Translations under genes and position numbers: made by a program | NCBI RefSeq assembly: GCF_002776525.5 | Contig: NC_045447.1 | Location: forward strand, 26,429,442-26,493,441 | Length of the DNA stretch: 64,000 bases | Direction: 5' to 3' | Source: Piliocolobus tephrosceles | Taxonomy: Eukaryota > Chordata > Mammalia > Primates > Cercopithecidae | Part shown: positions 46,389 to 56,852 of the stretch, one piece after another | How the letters are laid out: each line of letters opens with the position of its first letter | Position numbering within the stretch: the stretch's first letter is position 1 | The notes under the pieces: generated by a model | Seen by the model: the letters and a program-made list of their open reading frames with translations, nothing else | Databases searched by the model: none | Told to the model about the DNA's origin: nothing

Positions 46389-47031
46389 TGATATTGATTT
46401 TAAGATAGGAAGAAAGAAAAAATCAATTTAAAACTATGTACACTGTTTACAATAATTACATATATAAGAGCTAACATACACTGGACAAATACTGGAAAAG
46501 GTATATATAATGAAATGGTAACGGGTTATTATAAGTTGTGGGTGCAACGGAAAGGTGAACCTCTCCCCCTTTGGAAACAAGGGATACACATGGTTCTCAG
46601 AGAGCTGAACTATGAGAGGACATAAGAAATAAACTGAAAGAGGTAAGTTATAGCCCAGGCTACTATCTATATGACTATAATAATATATCTACAGAAAAGG
46701 TCAAGTAAAATTGCTATCGACTGAACCACACAGAATCTTCTGACCTTAAGGGTGAGAGCATTGCTTATGTGGAGATGGCTATAGGCAAAGTTATCCCTAT
46801 CAAAGCCTGATGCCAATAAACAAACACTGATTTTACACTCTACCTATCTAACCCCCTTGTTCTGATTCCATGGTCATTAAATGACCTTCTGACTACGATT
46901 CTGTTTCATGCGTAATTATATCCAAAGGAAGAGAATGTGCTGATCAAGCACCTACATGTTTAACCTATGAGATGGCAACTCCTTGTTATAAATTAATAAA
47001 TTGGATTATCACGGGAAAGAATGTGCTAATT

Positions 47032-47241
47032 TATGTATTTATTTGAGACAGGGTCTTGCTCTGTTGCCCAGGCTGGAGTGCTGTAGCTCAGTCGTAGCTC
47101 ACTGCAGCCTCAAACCCTTGAGCTCAAGGGATCCTCCTGCTTCAGTCTCCTGAGTAGCTGAGACTACAGGCATGTGCCACCATGCCCAGCTAATTTTTTT
47201 TATTTTTTGTAGAGACGGGGTCTCACCATGTTGCCCAGACT
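47032..47241 (-). mobile_element. Alu, truncated
   Basis: Ends after ATGTTGCCCAGACT; second part missing. Confidence 0.85.
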
Positions 47242-47296
47242 AAGAATATGCTTAAATTTATAAGACTAAGTATTCAAGTGTTAGGAAAGCCATTTA

Positions 47297-47515
47297 AGTT
47301 TACTGGTTAAAGACATGGGCTTTGGAATCAGAGAAATACAAGTTTAAATCTTGGTTCTGCCACCTGCTGGCTGTGCAATCGCAGCTATAAAATGAGGGTA
47401 GTATCTATCTTGGGGGTTAATGGTGTTAAACAGGACAATGCATGCAAAGTACTTAGCACAGTGTTTGACACATAGTAGGTGTCTAGTAAATATTTGTTGA
47501 ATAAACAAAATGAAT
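47297..47515 (+). repeat. MIR SINE
   Basis: Well-preserved sense MIR: GGGCTTTGGAATCAGAGAAA, TGCCACCTGCTGGCTGTG, TAAAATGAGGGTAGTATCTA, ending GTAAATATTTGTTGAAT. Confidence 0.85.
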
Positions 47516-48469
47516 ATACTTGATCAATAAATGGTTATTATTATTTAAAATTTGGAATTTAAATGAGCTCAGTTCATGCATGCCTTCTTCTAAAAGACAG
47601 ATCCAACCTTAGGGCGCTGGGCAAAAATCAGAGTTTTGGACTTAACTAACTTGAAGACCAGACTCTTCCAGACTTTGATAATTTTCCACCATTCTGTAAG
47701 AGGCCTTTTGAGAAAAAGACTGAGAATCTTGTTTTTCCTGGTTTTAATACTCTGGGTAGTAGGATTATGAGTAACTATTTTCCTTTCTATTGTTTTAAAT
47801 TGTCTACAGTACAAAAAAGTCCTTTTTATTACCTAAGTAATTTTTTTTAATTACTACAAAAATTTGGAAAAAGAAAAGATAAATAATAAAGAATAAATAA
47901 AGGAAAGCTGGAAATAAGGTTTGGCACTAAAATGCACTGCAGTAAGGTGCCACAGATTTGCTAAAGGTATCAAGGAAATTCATTCCTACATTTTCTATCA
48001 GACTTCTAAAAAAAACAAAATCGATGAGCATCACAGCATCTATAAGATAAAAATAAGGTAAGGGCCCAGAAGAAGCACAGCCATTCTTATTAGTAAACCA
48101 GGAGAGAAATTCTTCCCACAGGTATTCATTCAAGTGTTTCTTCTTTAAGTGAGCCACTGGCAAAATGTCAGAACACAAAGTCTAAAATGTAAACTCTGGA
48201 CCAATTCAAGGGCACTATTGTTTCTGAATTACAGAAACAAAGTAAAACCCGAACCGCCTCTGAAGTTGATTTCTTCCATAAAATAGTCACATAACACAAA
48301 CTGTGGAAATGGTGTTACATGTATTTGATATATGACACACTTTTCCTCAAAATAACGTATCAACATGAAATACCTAAAGACAGTACAAAAGAAAATAATA
48401 AAACCTGAAAAAAAAGTTTTTTCAGACTTTTTCTTTAACCAAATGCAAAGAATATATTAATAACTTCTT

Positions 48470-48751
48470 CTTTTTTTTTTTGAGACAGGGTCTTGCTCTG
48501 TCACCCAGGCTAGAGTGCAGTGGCACGATCATGGCTCACTGAAGCTTAAACTTCCCGGGCTCAGGTGATCCTCCCACCTCAGCCTCCTGAGTAGCTGGGA
48601 CTACAGTCCCGTGCCACCCCGCCCAGCTTATTTTTTTGTAGACATGGGGTTTTGCCATGTTGCCCAAGCTTGTCGCAAACTCCTGGAGTCAAGTGATCCA
48701 TTCGCCTCACAAGTGCTGGGATTACAGGTATGAGCCATTGTGCCCAGCCTT
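48470..48751 (-). mobile_element. AluJ-like
   Basis: 11-T head; TTGCTCTGTCACCCAGGCTA; ends GTGCCCAGCC. Confidence 0.9.
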
Positions 48752-48958
48752 ATTAAAACTTCTTACTGGTAGATGAACAAAACAACCTTCTTTACTAGAA
48801 TTAACTGAGAGCTCACATTACTTGTTTACTTTAAATTACAAAATAGTTTAAAAACAGAAGGCAGAAATGTCACTGTTATAGGATCAATTCCATATTTTGG
48901 AAGAAATACGTAAGTTAGGATTTATATTTTCTAACATAAAATATAGTCTAGATCTTAC

Positions 48959-49030
48959 CAGCTGATTCCATTTTCTTACTAACTGCTTCTGGGTATTCAT
49001 CTAAGAAGAAATCTGGTTGCAAAGGATGAC
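48959..49030 (-). CDS. HSDL2: HSDL2 coding exon, SDR-to-linker
   Basis: A 72-nt phase 1-1 exon with acceptor TTTTTCAG and donor GCTG|GTAAGA. It encodes HPLQPDFFLDEYPEAVSKKM followed by ESAG. The PDFFLDEYPEAVSKK stretch is essentially the human sequence and is the main family signature here. The exon bridges the SDR domain and the linker to the SCP2 domain. It is a multiple of three, so skipping would keep the frame. The nearest Alus on either side (48,470 and 49,520) share the same orientation. Confidence 0.95.
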
Positions 49031-49519
49031 CTGAAAAATTGACCCCAAACCATTAGGTTAATGTAACTACAACATAGTAAGATTTTAACATCTGTTTAGT
49101 AAACATATCTGTTTTATTAAAAATCATTCTGGTGCAACAGAAAAGGCCTCCATGAGAACTGTCGAATGACCTGATCTTCATTAAATTAATTTTCTCATAA
49201 TTCAGTTATCCTCTTCTCCTCTGATAAATTTTATCTTTAAGATTTAATCCCCAAAAGATCACCTGTTCTGTAAAGCCTTTACCTGATCTCCCAGGAACCT
49301 TTGCCCTTCTCATCCTACACTGCTCTTCTGGCCCACATTCTTCCAAAGTGCTCAGGACTCATTTCTTACCTGCCCTCCTAAGAGCAGGGGGCTCCTTCTT
49401 AAGAAAGACTTTCTTCTCAGCATTAGTGCATTTGGGTTTCTTCTCTCTCTCCCTCTTCCTCTCACTCCATCATCATGAAAACTAAGCTATCCTATTCCAT
49501 CCATTCCACTGGGTGATTA

Positions 49520-50110
49520 TTATTATTGACACAGGGTCTCACTGTCACCCAGGCTGGAGTGCAGTGGCACGATCTTGGCTCACTGCAACCTCCACCTCCT
49601 GGGTGATCCTCCTCCCTCAGCCTCCCAAGTAACTGGGACCACAGGTGCAAGCCACCATACCCAGCTAATATTTATTTATTTATTTATTTATTGAGATGGA
49701 GTCTCGCTCTGTCGCCCAGGCTTGAGTACAGTGGCACAATCTCGGCTCATTGCACCCTCCGCCTTCCAGGTTCAAGCAATCCTCCTGCCTCAGCCTCCCA
49801 AGTAGCTGGAATTACAGGTGCCCACCACCAGGCCTGGCTAATTTTCGTATTTTTAGTAGAGACAGAGTTTCACCATATTGGTCAGGCTGGTCTCGAACTC
49901 CTGACCTCAGGATATCCACCCACCTCGGTCTCCCAATGTGCTGGGATTATGGGCATGAGCCATGGCACCTGACCACTCATTTTTATTTTTTGTAGACAGA
50001 GGGTTTTGCCATGTTGCCCAGTATGGTCTTGAACTCTTTGGCTCTAGTGATCTGCCAGCCTTGGCCTCCCAAAGCGCTGGGATTACAGGTGTGAGCCACT
50101 GCACACAGCC
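49520..50110 (-). mobile_element. Old Alu split by a younger Alu
   Basis: Outer pieces 49,520-49,671 and 49,975-50,110 flank an inner copy; (TTTA)n at the inner head. Confidence 0.88.
49672..49974 (-). mobile_element. AluS nested in old Alu
   Basis: TTTATTGAGATGGAGTCTCG to GCACCTGACC. Confidence 0.92.
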
Positions 50111-50267
50111 TCCACTGGGTGTTATTTTCAGCTAATGGTTGTGGTTAGCAAATAGGCTAACTGTTTTAATTACACTGATAACTCCAAGACATGTGCACAC
50201 TAGAAGATTTAAAGGCCACAAAGCCTTCAAAACTGTAGTACGGTGAGACGTTAACAATCTCAATTGC

Positions 50268-50422
50268 TCTCTTTTTCTTTTCTCTTCCTTTCTTTTCCTT
50301 TTTTTCCTTTTCTTTTCTTTTCTTTTTCTTTTTTTTTTTTTTTTTGAGATGGGGTCTTGCTGTTTTGCCCAGGCTGGTCTCAAACTTCTGGGCTCAAATG
50401 AGCCTCCTGCCTCAGTCTCCTG
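50268..50422 (-). mobile_element. Alu fragment with expanded pyrimidine head
   Basis: TTTTC-rich tract 50,268-50,340, then TTGAGATGGGGTCTTGCTGT; only about 90 bp of Alu body. Confidence 0.8.
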
Positions 50423-50629
50423 TCTCTCTCTCTCTTTTTCAGAAGTTTAAGCAAACTTCTGGAGGGCAGGAGTGAATTCATCTTTGTTGTATCCTAATAT
50501 CATAGTATCTGGTCATACTAAGTTCTCAATACTTGATAGGATTTTTAATTTAAATAAAATTTTAAAACTTGTGCACAATTACACTGTGTCTTTAAAACCT
50601 AAAGTAATAATTATATTCCTGGGTACCAG

Positions 50630-50985
50630 GACCCAGAAGACCTGAATCTGGTCAGGTTCTGCCGCCTATTAGCCATCTGCTCTTAGGCAAAGGCTCAATC
50701 TCTCTGAGCCTGCTTTTCCACTTGTAAATATTAACCACCAAATATTCTGAGTGTACTATATGCTGGGCACTGTGCCAAAAACATACATTATCATATTTAG
50801 TCTTTACAAAAATCTTGTATGAAATGTATCATTCTCTTAAGTTTACCAATATGGAAATTGAGGCTGAGACAGACAAACTGCGTGACATGCTCAAAGCTGC
50901 ATAGCAGTGAGCAGCAGAGCTGCAATATGAACTTGGCTTGTCTTCTCCCAAATTCCACGTTCTTAATCACTAAGCATTACTTCCC
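50630..50985. repeat. MIR-family remnants, two orientations
   Basis: 50,630-50,725 reads as sense (GGTTCTGCCGCCTATTAGCC). 50,740-50,985 reads as antisense (ATATGCTGGGCACTGTGCC, GAGGCTGAGACAGACAAACT). Confidence 0.55.
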
Positions 50986-51440
50986 TTACAGAATTGTTAT
51001 GCAGGCTAAATAGATAATGCATATAAGAGTGCTTTGTAAAACTATAATCCGCTATTTAATTCAGTTGAACTGCAGAGATGAGCAGGGATGATACAAATAT
51101 AAACATGGTTTGTGTCATTTAGAAGCTCAGTTTAATGAATAATATTTAAAATATACCACAAATAAATTTAACTTTTATATATGGCTATATTAGAATACAT
51201 CATATTCTATATGGTAAAAATCCATTATTATCATTATCATCCACGATTTCAGAGAGGGAGAGTTACTTAAAAAGAAGGCTTTCTGGAAGCTTCTCAGATC
51301 ACTTTACTGTCCATAAGACAGACTCTGCCCACTCATCTACACCATCTGTCATTAAGCTACTCTAACAGACTGTACTTAAGAGACAAATATTTACAGAGTC
51401 CACAATCATAAATTATTTTAAACAAAAAAATGCATTACTG

Positions 51441-51733
51441 GCCCAGGTGCAGTGGCTCACACCTGTAATCCTAACACTTTAGGAGGCCAAGGCAGGCAGA
51501 TCACTTGAGCTCAGGAGTTCAAGACCAGCCTGGGCAACATGGTGAAATCCCACATCTACAAATATAAAAACTAACGAGGTGTGGTGGCACATGCCTATAG
51601 TCCCAGCTACTCAAGAGGCTGCGGTGGAAGGATTGCTTGAGCCTAGGAGGTAGAGATTGCAGTAAGCTGAGATTGTGCCACTACACTCCAGCCAGCGTGA
51701 CAGAGTGAGACCCTTTCTCAAATAAATAAATAA
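51441..51733 (+). mobile_element. AluJ/S
   Basis: GGCCCAGGTGCAGTGGCTCA; 360 bp from the HSDL2 exon at 52,093 (3' side of it). Confidence 0.92.
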
Positions 51734-52092
51734 CCCACTACTGTACCATCTGTCACCACATATTCTTGAACAAAATCTTTACTCTGTGATTTTAAGCCCA
51801 ACTTTAAAAAATAATTTTCATTTCTTATTTTGAGATTTAGAAGTGGCTAGTAGCTGATCTGACTTTCTGTGCTTATATATATCACTTCAAAAGCCCTCAA
51901 CTCACCTCTATTTTTCATTCATCTTTTTTTTTAAGTTGTGTTGGTATGGGTTTTTTTCCTTCATTGGGAAGGCAGCTTTTAAAATAACATATTCATTTTA
52001 CGATCACAGAAACACACAAAAAAAACAGATGTGTTCATTGCAGAAAATATGGAAAAACATATCGTTACTTTTAAAAACTATAAAAGCATTAC

Positions 52093-52287
52093 CTGGTTTA
52101 ACTGCATAAATGTCAAAATTTTGTATTCCTTCTGCTTTTAAGATATTTTCGTCAATGACAAAGTTGCCAGTAAAACTTTTTGGCTTTTGGAAAATGGAAT
52201 ATGCTGCATCTGCAATGATATCAACTTTTCTACACTGGCTTTTGATACCAGGTCCTCCCAGCATCTCTGTAGCAGCAGTGTCTATGG
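52093..52287 (-). CDS. HSDL2: HSDL2 coding exon, end of SDR region
   Basis: Most upstream HSDL2 exon in the window. It is 195 nt, phase 1 at both ends, with acceptor TTCTCTACAG and donor CCAG|GTAATG on the minus strand. It encodes AIDTAATEMLGGPGI, then CRKVDIIADAAYSIFQKPKS, FTGNFVIDENILK and ends in DIYAVKPG. This matches what I recall of human HSDL2 from about residue 200, the C-terminal part of the short-chain dehydrogenase/reductase domain. Several residues differ from my memory of human (AIHTAAMDMLGGPGIES, KEEGIENFDVYAIKPG). The catalytic YxxxK lies in earlier exons outside the window. The enzyme is a peroxisome-associated SDR of uncertain substrate. A UG tract sits 11 nt upstream of the acceptor, and the exon lies between oppositely oriented Alus. 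Confidence 0.95.
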
Positions 52288-52298
52288 CTGTAGAGAAA

Positions 52299-52316
52299 AC
52301 ACACACACACACATAC
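52299..52316. repeat. CA/TG microsatellite beside HSDL2 splice acceptor
   Basis: Seven AC units plus an ATACAC extension; UG on the HSDL2 transcript, ending 11 nt before the exon. Confidence 0.9.
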
Positions 52317-52440
52317 ACTCATAACTCCAAATCAAATAATAAAACTATGGAAGTAACAAGCAAGCACTACCCTTCACAATTATCAAGGCTAATTCTTTCA
52401 TTTCTTAGATGAGGTCCAGACTGCTTAAGGGATTTGCCAA

Positions 52441-52740
52441 ATTTTTTTGTTGTTTTTTGTTTTTGAGACAGTCTTGCTCTGTCGCCCAGGCAGGAGTGCA
52501 ATGGCGTGATCTCCGCTCACCGCAACCTCCACCTCCTGGGTTCAAGCAATTGAACCCAGCCTTCCGAGTAGCTGGGATTACAGGCGTGCGCCACCACGCC
52601 CAGGAAATTTTTTGTATTTTTAGTAGAAACGGGGTTTCACCATGTTGGCCAGGCTGGTCTTGAACTCCTGACCTCGTGATCCGTCCACCTCGGCCTCCCA
52701 AAGTGCTGGGATTACAGGCATGAGCCACCGAGCCCGGCCC
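52441..52740 (-). mobile_element. AluS
   Basis: 150 bp upstream of the HSDL2 exon at 52,287. The body has a CAAGCAATTGAACCCAGC substitution in the left arm. Confidence 0.92.
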
Positions 52741-52899
52741 CAGAATTTGCCAAATGTTCCACAGAGAGAACTGGGTAGAAAACACATGTTCCTTACTCTA
52801 TGCAACACTGCCTTATACTACAGACTAAACCAGAAGACTCAAAGTAAAATTCAATGAACTTTCTGATTTAGAATGCTCAAGAATTTGCTTGTCTTTTAA

Positions 52900-53369
52900 A
52901 GGAATAACTGAAGAGACCTCTAATAGCTTCCAATTGATTCTCCTGATAACAGCTAAGAGATTACTGCCTGAAAACAGACGGTACCACCAGTCTTAATGCC
53001 CAAAATTTCCTTTCACATAAACATATGGAGTGCATATGAGGCTTAAAACATCAGCATTGCCTGTGATGACTCCTTCTCTGGGAAGACAGCTTGTTTTGCC
53101 TCTTCAACACCTATCAGCCACCACCAACCACATGCACACATTCTTGTGGGAATTCACTGAACCAACAATGCCACTGATTATAAAGTGCATCATTATGTTA
53201 GGGATCACTAAGGAAACAAAAAAGCTGCCAATTAAATTATGATATATCATCCATTGTAAGATACAGACTGGTATCAGAGATGTACAAATATAATACATGG
53301 GCATCTCAGAATCAATGAAAATGGTATAAACTCTTTCACCTAGTCAGTGAATAGGTTCCTTGAAAAACA
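52900..53369. repeat. ~470-bp segment, homologous copy 1
   Basis: Matches 56,382-56,852 in direct orientation at high-80s percent identity by eye. Shared landmarks: TAACAGCTAAGAGATTACTG, CATAAACATATGGAGTGCAT, ATATCATCCATTGTAAGATA. Not recognised as a standard repeat family. A 67-codon minus-strand frame (53,104-53,304) contains CILQWMIYH and ends VVADRC. Confidence 0.8.
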
Positions 53370-53445
53370 TTCAATAAATATTGCTTGGATTTCTGGGGGT
53401 CCTTTTTAAATTCAGACAACTCTGTTTTGTAGAAAATATTAGAAA

Positions 53446-53756
53446 ATAGCCAGGTGCGGTGGCTCATGCCTGTAATCCCAGCACTGTGGGAGGCCAAGGT
53501 GGGTGGATCACTTGAGGTCAGGAGTTCGGGACAAGCCTGGTCAATATGGTGAAACCCCATCTCTACTAAAAATACAAAAATGAGCCAGGCATGGTGGCAA
53601 GTGCCTGTAGTCCCAGCTACTTGGGAGGCAGAGGTAGGAGGATCACTTGAATCTAGGAGCCAGAGGTTGTAATGGGCTGAGATTACTCCAGTGTACTCCA
53701 GCCTGGGTGACAGAGTGAGACTCCGTCTCAGGAAAAAAAAAAAAAAAAAAAAAAAT
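53446..53756 (+). mobile_element. AluS
   Basis: AGCCAGGTGCGGTGGCTCAT, 24-A tail. Confidence 0.93.
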
Positions 53757-54209
53757 GGAAATAGAAGTAAAAGGAAAAATTGCTTAATTAATTGTAATTT
53801 CCCTATCCAGGGATAACTGCTATTAATATTTGCATATAATTTTTACTATGTTAGGTGTACTTTTAAAATTATGTCTCTTATATGAAGTCACTTGAAACTC
53901 TACAATTAACAGTACGTTATTAATTACACATTGTCAACAGTAACATCTCAATTTGCTTACATATATCCTAGTTCACATCAAACAAGAAAAGTCTATTTAT
54001 TTATTTATTTTCCAACATAATTCACAGGCTCACAGAAAGTCAATTTATTTAAATGTACTTAGGTTTGTGAGTTTCTGGTACTTTAGATAAAACATTTCCA
54101 TACATTATTAAAATACAATTTTAAATTTATATGCTAGAATAACTTACATATTTTGGTCTATAAGATGAAATGTCTGTAGCTTTTAAGGGCCATTGGCCCT
54201 TTTGCATTC

Positions 54210-54330
54210 ACTCAACAAATAGTTATTAAGCACTTACTATATATAAGTCAGGCGCTATTCTAGATATTAAGGATATGGATGTTGACAAAACAGACATAAG
54301 GCATCTACCTTCATGGAACTTACTCCCTAT
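54210..54330 (-). repeat. Old L2/MIR-type 3' tail
   Basis: CACTCAACAAATAGTTATTA, AGCACTTACTATATATAAGT and CATGGAACTTACTCCC in the order of this common mammalian tail. Confidence 0.45.
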
Positions 54331-54430
54331 TTTTTTAAGGTTCAATTAATTTAGGGAATTTCTTGAAAGCATTGAGTTAGAAGACATGTTTCTACTTCAT
54401 AACTAACAATCATTTACTAGGAATAATTTT

Positions 54431-55005
54431 CTTTTTTTTTTTTTTTTTTGAGATAGGGTCTCATACTGTCACCCAGGCCAAAGGTAGTGGTGAGATCATG
54501 GCTCTCAGCAGCCTTGATTTCCTGGGCTCTCAAACTATCCTCCTACCTCACCCTCCCACCACATCCAGCTTTTTTGTTTGTTTGTTTGAGACAGAGTCTC
54601 ACTCTGTTGTCCAGGCTGGAGTGCAGTGGCACCCTCTCGGCTCACTGCAAGCTCCGCCTCCCGGGTTCACGCCATTCTCCTGCCTCAGCCTCCCAAGCAG
54701 CTGGGACTACAGGCGCCCGTCACCACGCCTGGCTAATTTTTTGTATTTTTAGTAGAGACGGGGTTTCACCGTGTTAGCCAGGATGGTCTCAATTTCCTGA
54801 CCTCATGATCCACTGGCCTCAGCCTCCCAAAGTGCTGGGATTACAGGCGTGAGCCACCGCGCCTTTTTTTTTTTTTTTTTTTTTTTTAGAAATGGGGTTT
54901 TGCTATGTTTCCCAGGCTGGTCTCCAACTGGTGGGCTCGAGCCATGCTCCTGCTTCGGCCCCCCGAAGTGCTGGGATTACAGGTGTGAGCCACCATGTCC
55001 AGCCC
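54431..55005 (-). mobile_element. Old Alu split by an AluY
   Basis: Outer pieces 54,431-54,570 and 54,867-55,005; CATCCAGCTTTTT continues as TTTTAGAAATGGGGTTTTG after the insert. Confidence 0.88.
54571..54863 (-). mobile_element. AluY nested in old Alu
   Basis: GCAAGCTCCGCCTCCCGGGT, ends CCACCGCGCC. Confidence 0.93.
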
Positions 55006-55099
55006 TAGAAATAATTTTTTTCCTTAACCAACAGATCAAGAGCAAGAGCTCTGGTCTCACTCTTGAACTGATCCTTTATTAATTAAAAAAAAAAAAAAA

Positions 55100-55264
55100 T
55101 AGCAGCTGGATGTGGTGGCTAGAGCCTATAATCCCAGATGTTCTGGAGGCTGAGGCAGGAAGATCGCTTGAGCCTAGGAGTTTGAGGCTGCAGTGAGCTA
55201 TGACTGTGCCACTGCATTCCAGCCCGGGTGACAGAGTGAGACCCCATCTGCTTGTCAAAAAAAC
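55100..55264 (+). mobile_element. Alu, internally deleted
   Basis: CAGCTGGATGTGGTGGCTAG joined to right-arm sequence. Confidence 0.82.
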
Positions 55265-55311
55265 ACAAAAATTAAAAATGAATAAAATAAAATAAAAAAT
55301 AGCACCTACCA

Positions 55312-55535
55312 TTCATTAAGTATACCCTGTGCCAGGCATGCTATTACCTATTTTACATACATTATCTTACTTAATTCTTAGAACCCTGAGGTAGGTCCTG
55401 TTGTTATTCCCATTTTATAGATAGGAGCACTCAAGCACAGAGAAGTTAAGTAACTTGCCCAAGGTCACAGAAGCTAAAATTCAAACACCCAGCAGCCTGA
55501 CTTCAGAGCCAGGCTCTCATCCATGATGCAACTAA
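55312..55535 (-). repeat. MIR SINE, antisense
   Basis: TGTGCCAGGCATGCTATTAC, CCCATTTTATAGATAGGAGC, TAACTTGCCCAAGGTCACAG, AGCCAGGCTCTCATCC. Confidence 0.8.
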
Positions 55536-55713
55536 ATGGGTCATACCTTGTTAATCAAAGTTCTTGGAGTTCAGTTATCATCTCACTCTCGAAAACTGCA
55601 GAACTTTCCTGTACATAATTGAGTATAATCTATTTTGAAACTATATGCATACATGCACACTCCTAGTCTCCATGTAAATGACATCAATTGTACAAGAATC
55701 CTTAAAAACTCTA

Positions 55714-56017
55714 GGGCCGGGCGCGGTGGCTCAAGCCTGTAATCCCAGCACTTTGGGAGGCCGAGACGGGCGGATCACGAGGTCAGGAGATCGAGACCAT
55801 CCTGGCTAACACGGTGAAACCCCGTCTCTACTAAAAATACAAAAACTAGCCGGGCGAGGTGGCGGGCGCCTGTAGTCCCAGCTACTCCGGAGGCTGAGGC
55901 AGGAGAATGGCATAAACCCGGGAGGCAGAGCTTGCAGTGAGCTGAGATCCGGCCACTGCACTCCAGTCCGGGCGACAGAGCGAGACTCCGCCTCAAAAAA
56001 AAAAAAAAAAAAAAAAA
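55714..56017 (+). mobile_element. AluY, Old World monkey YR-like
   Basis: Nearly intact, 24-A tail. Diagnostic changes: GGCTCAAGCCTGTAATCC, CGGGCGAGGTGGCGGG, GAGATCCGGCCACTGC, CCAGTCCGGGCGACAG. Very low divergence implies recent insertion. Confidence 0.9.
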
Positions 56018-56381
56018 ATATGTCATATGTAAGTATATACATGTTGTGTGTGTGTGAGTGTCTATAGAATAAGAAATGTTCCTCCAACCTATCATTACTT
56101 TAACAATCTTTCCAGGAAAGATACAAAGAAGGTACAACTAGACACTCAAAAATCAAGAAGTGGGCCACTGAGTATTTCTCAACACAGATTTTGGAATGCC
56201 AACAAGCTAACCCAACAGGTTAGAAAAAACTGATAACAATAAAAACAGGTTAACAGTAGGATAAATCAAATGAAATTCACTGATGATTTCTGGGAAAGAA
56301 AATAAGCAAGATTTATAATGAAAGCAGATAAGCCATGGATCATAAGAGTCACAACATCGACCCTAAAACTTAAGTCTTATT

Positions 56382-56852
56382 AAGAAATAACTGAAGAGAC
56401 ATCTAATAGTGTCCAATTGATTCTCCCGATAACAGCTAAGAGATTACTGCCTGACAACAGACAGTACCAACAGTCTTAAGACCAATCAAAGATTTCCTTT
56501 CACATAAACATATGGAGTGCATATGAAGCTTAAAACATCAGCACTGCCCGTGATGACTCCTTCTCTGGGAAGAGAGCTTATTTCCCCTCTTTAACACCTG
56601 TCAGCCACCACCACACATATCCACATACTCATGTGTGTATCCACTGAACCAATGATGCCACCGATTATACAGCACACCATTACCTTAGGGACCACTAAGG
56701 AAAGAAAACTGCCAATTAAACTATGATATATCATCCATTGTAAGATACAGACTGATATTAGAGATGTACAAATACAAAGCATGGGCATGTCAGAATCAAT
56801 GAAAATGTATAAACTTTTTAACCTAGTCAGTGAACAGGTCCCTTGAAAAACA
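56382..56852. repeat. ~470-bp segment, homologous copy 2
   Basis: Partner of 52,900-53,369, about 3.5 kb away. Its minus-strand frame (56,591-56,878) shares ICTSLI, VCILQWMIYH and VVADRC with copy 1. One indel between the frames is three bases, but a one-base shift separates their upstream parts. Function unknown; a tandem duplication of an old insertion is the simplest reading. Confidence 0.8.

Larger units (their letters stand above)
36768..48958 (-). other. HSDL2: HSDL2 intron (12.2 kb)
   Basis: Longest complete intron in the window. It contains 13 Alu pieces, three MIRs, an L1 3'-UTR remnant and, on the gene's own strand, a TATA-preceded candidate signal-peptide exon at 43,208-43,268. 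Stretches with nothing recognised: 37,440-38,070; 39,100-39,660; 39,950-40,228; 40,740-41,017; 42,345-42,690; 43,340-44,185; 44,510-45,017; 46,390-47,030; 47,520-48,469. Confidence 0.9.
49031..52092 (-). other. HSDL2: HSDL2 intron (3.1 kb)
   Basis: Contains a nested Alu-in-Alu, a pyrimidine-rich TTTTC tract (50,268-50,340), a partial Alu, MIR remnants and one plus-strand Alu. 49,031-49,519 and 50,990-51,440 carry nothing I recognise. Confidence 0.9.

Noticed and set aside
52110..52412. 100-codon plus-strand frame
   Set aside because: Antisense to the HSDL2 exon at 52,093-52,287, which has clear homology and splice sites.
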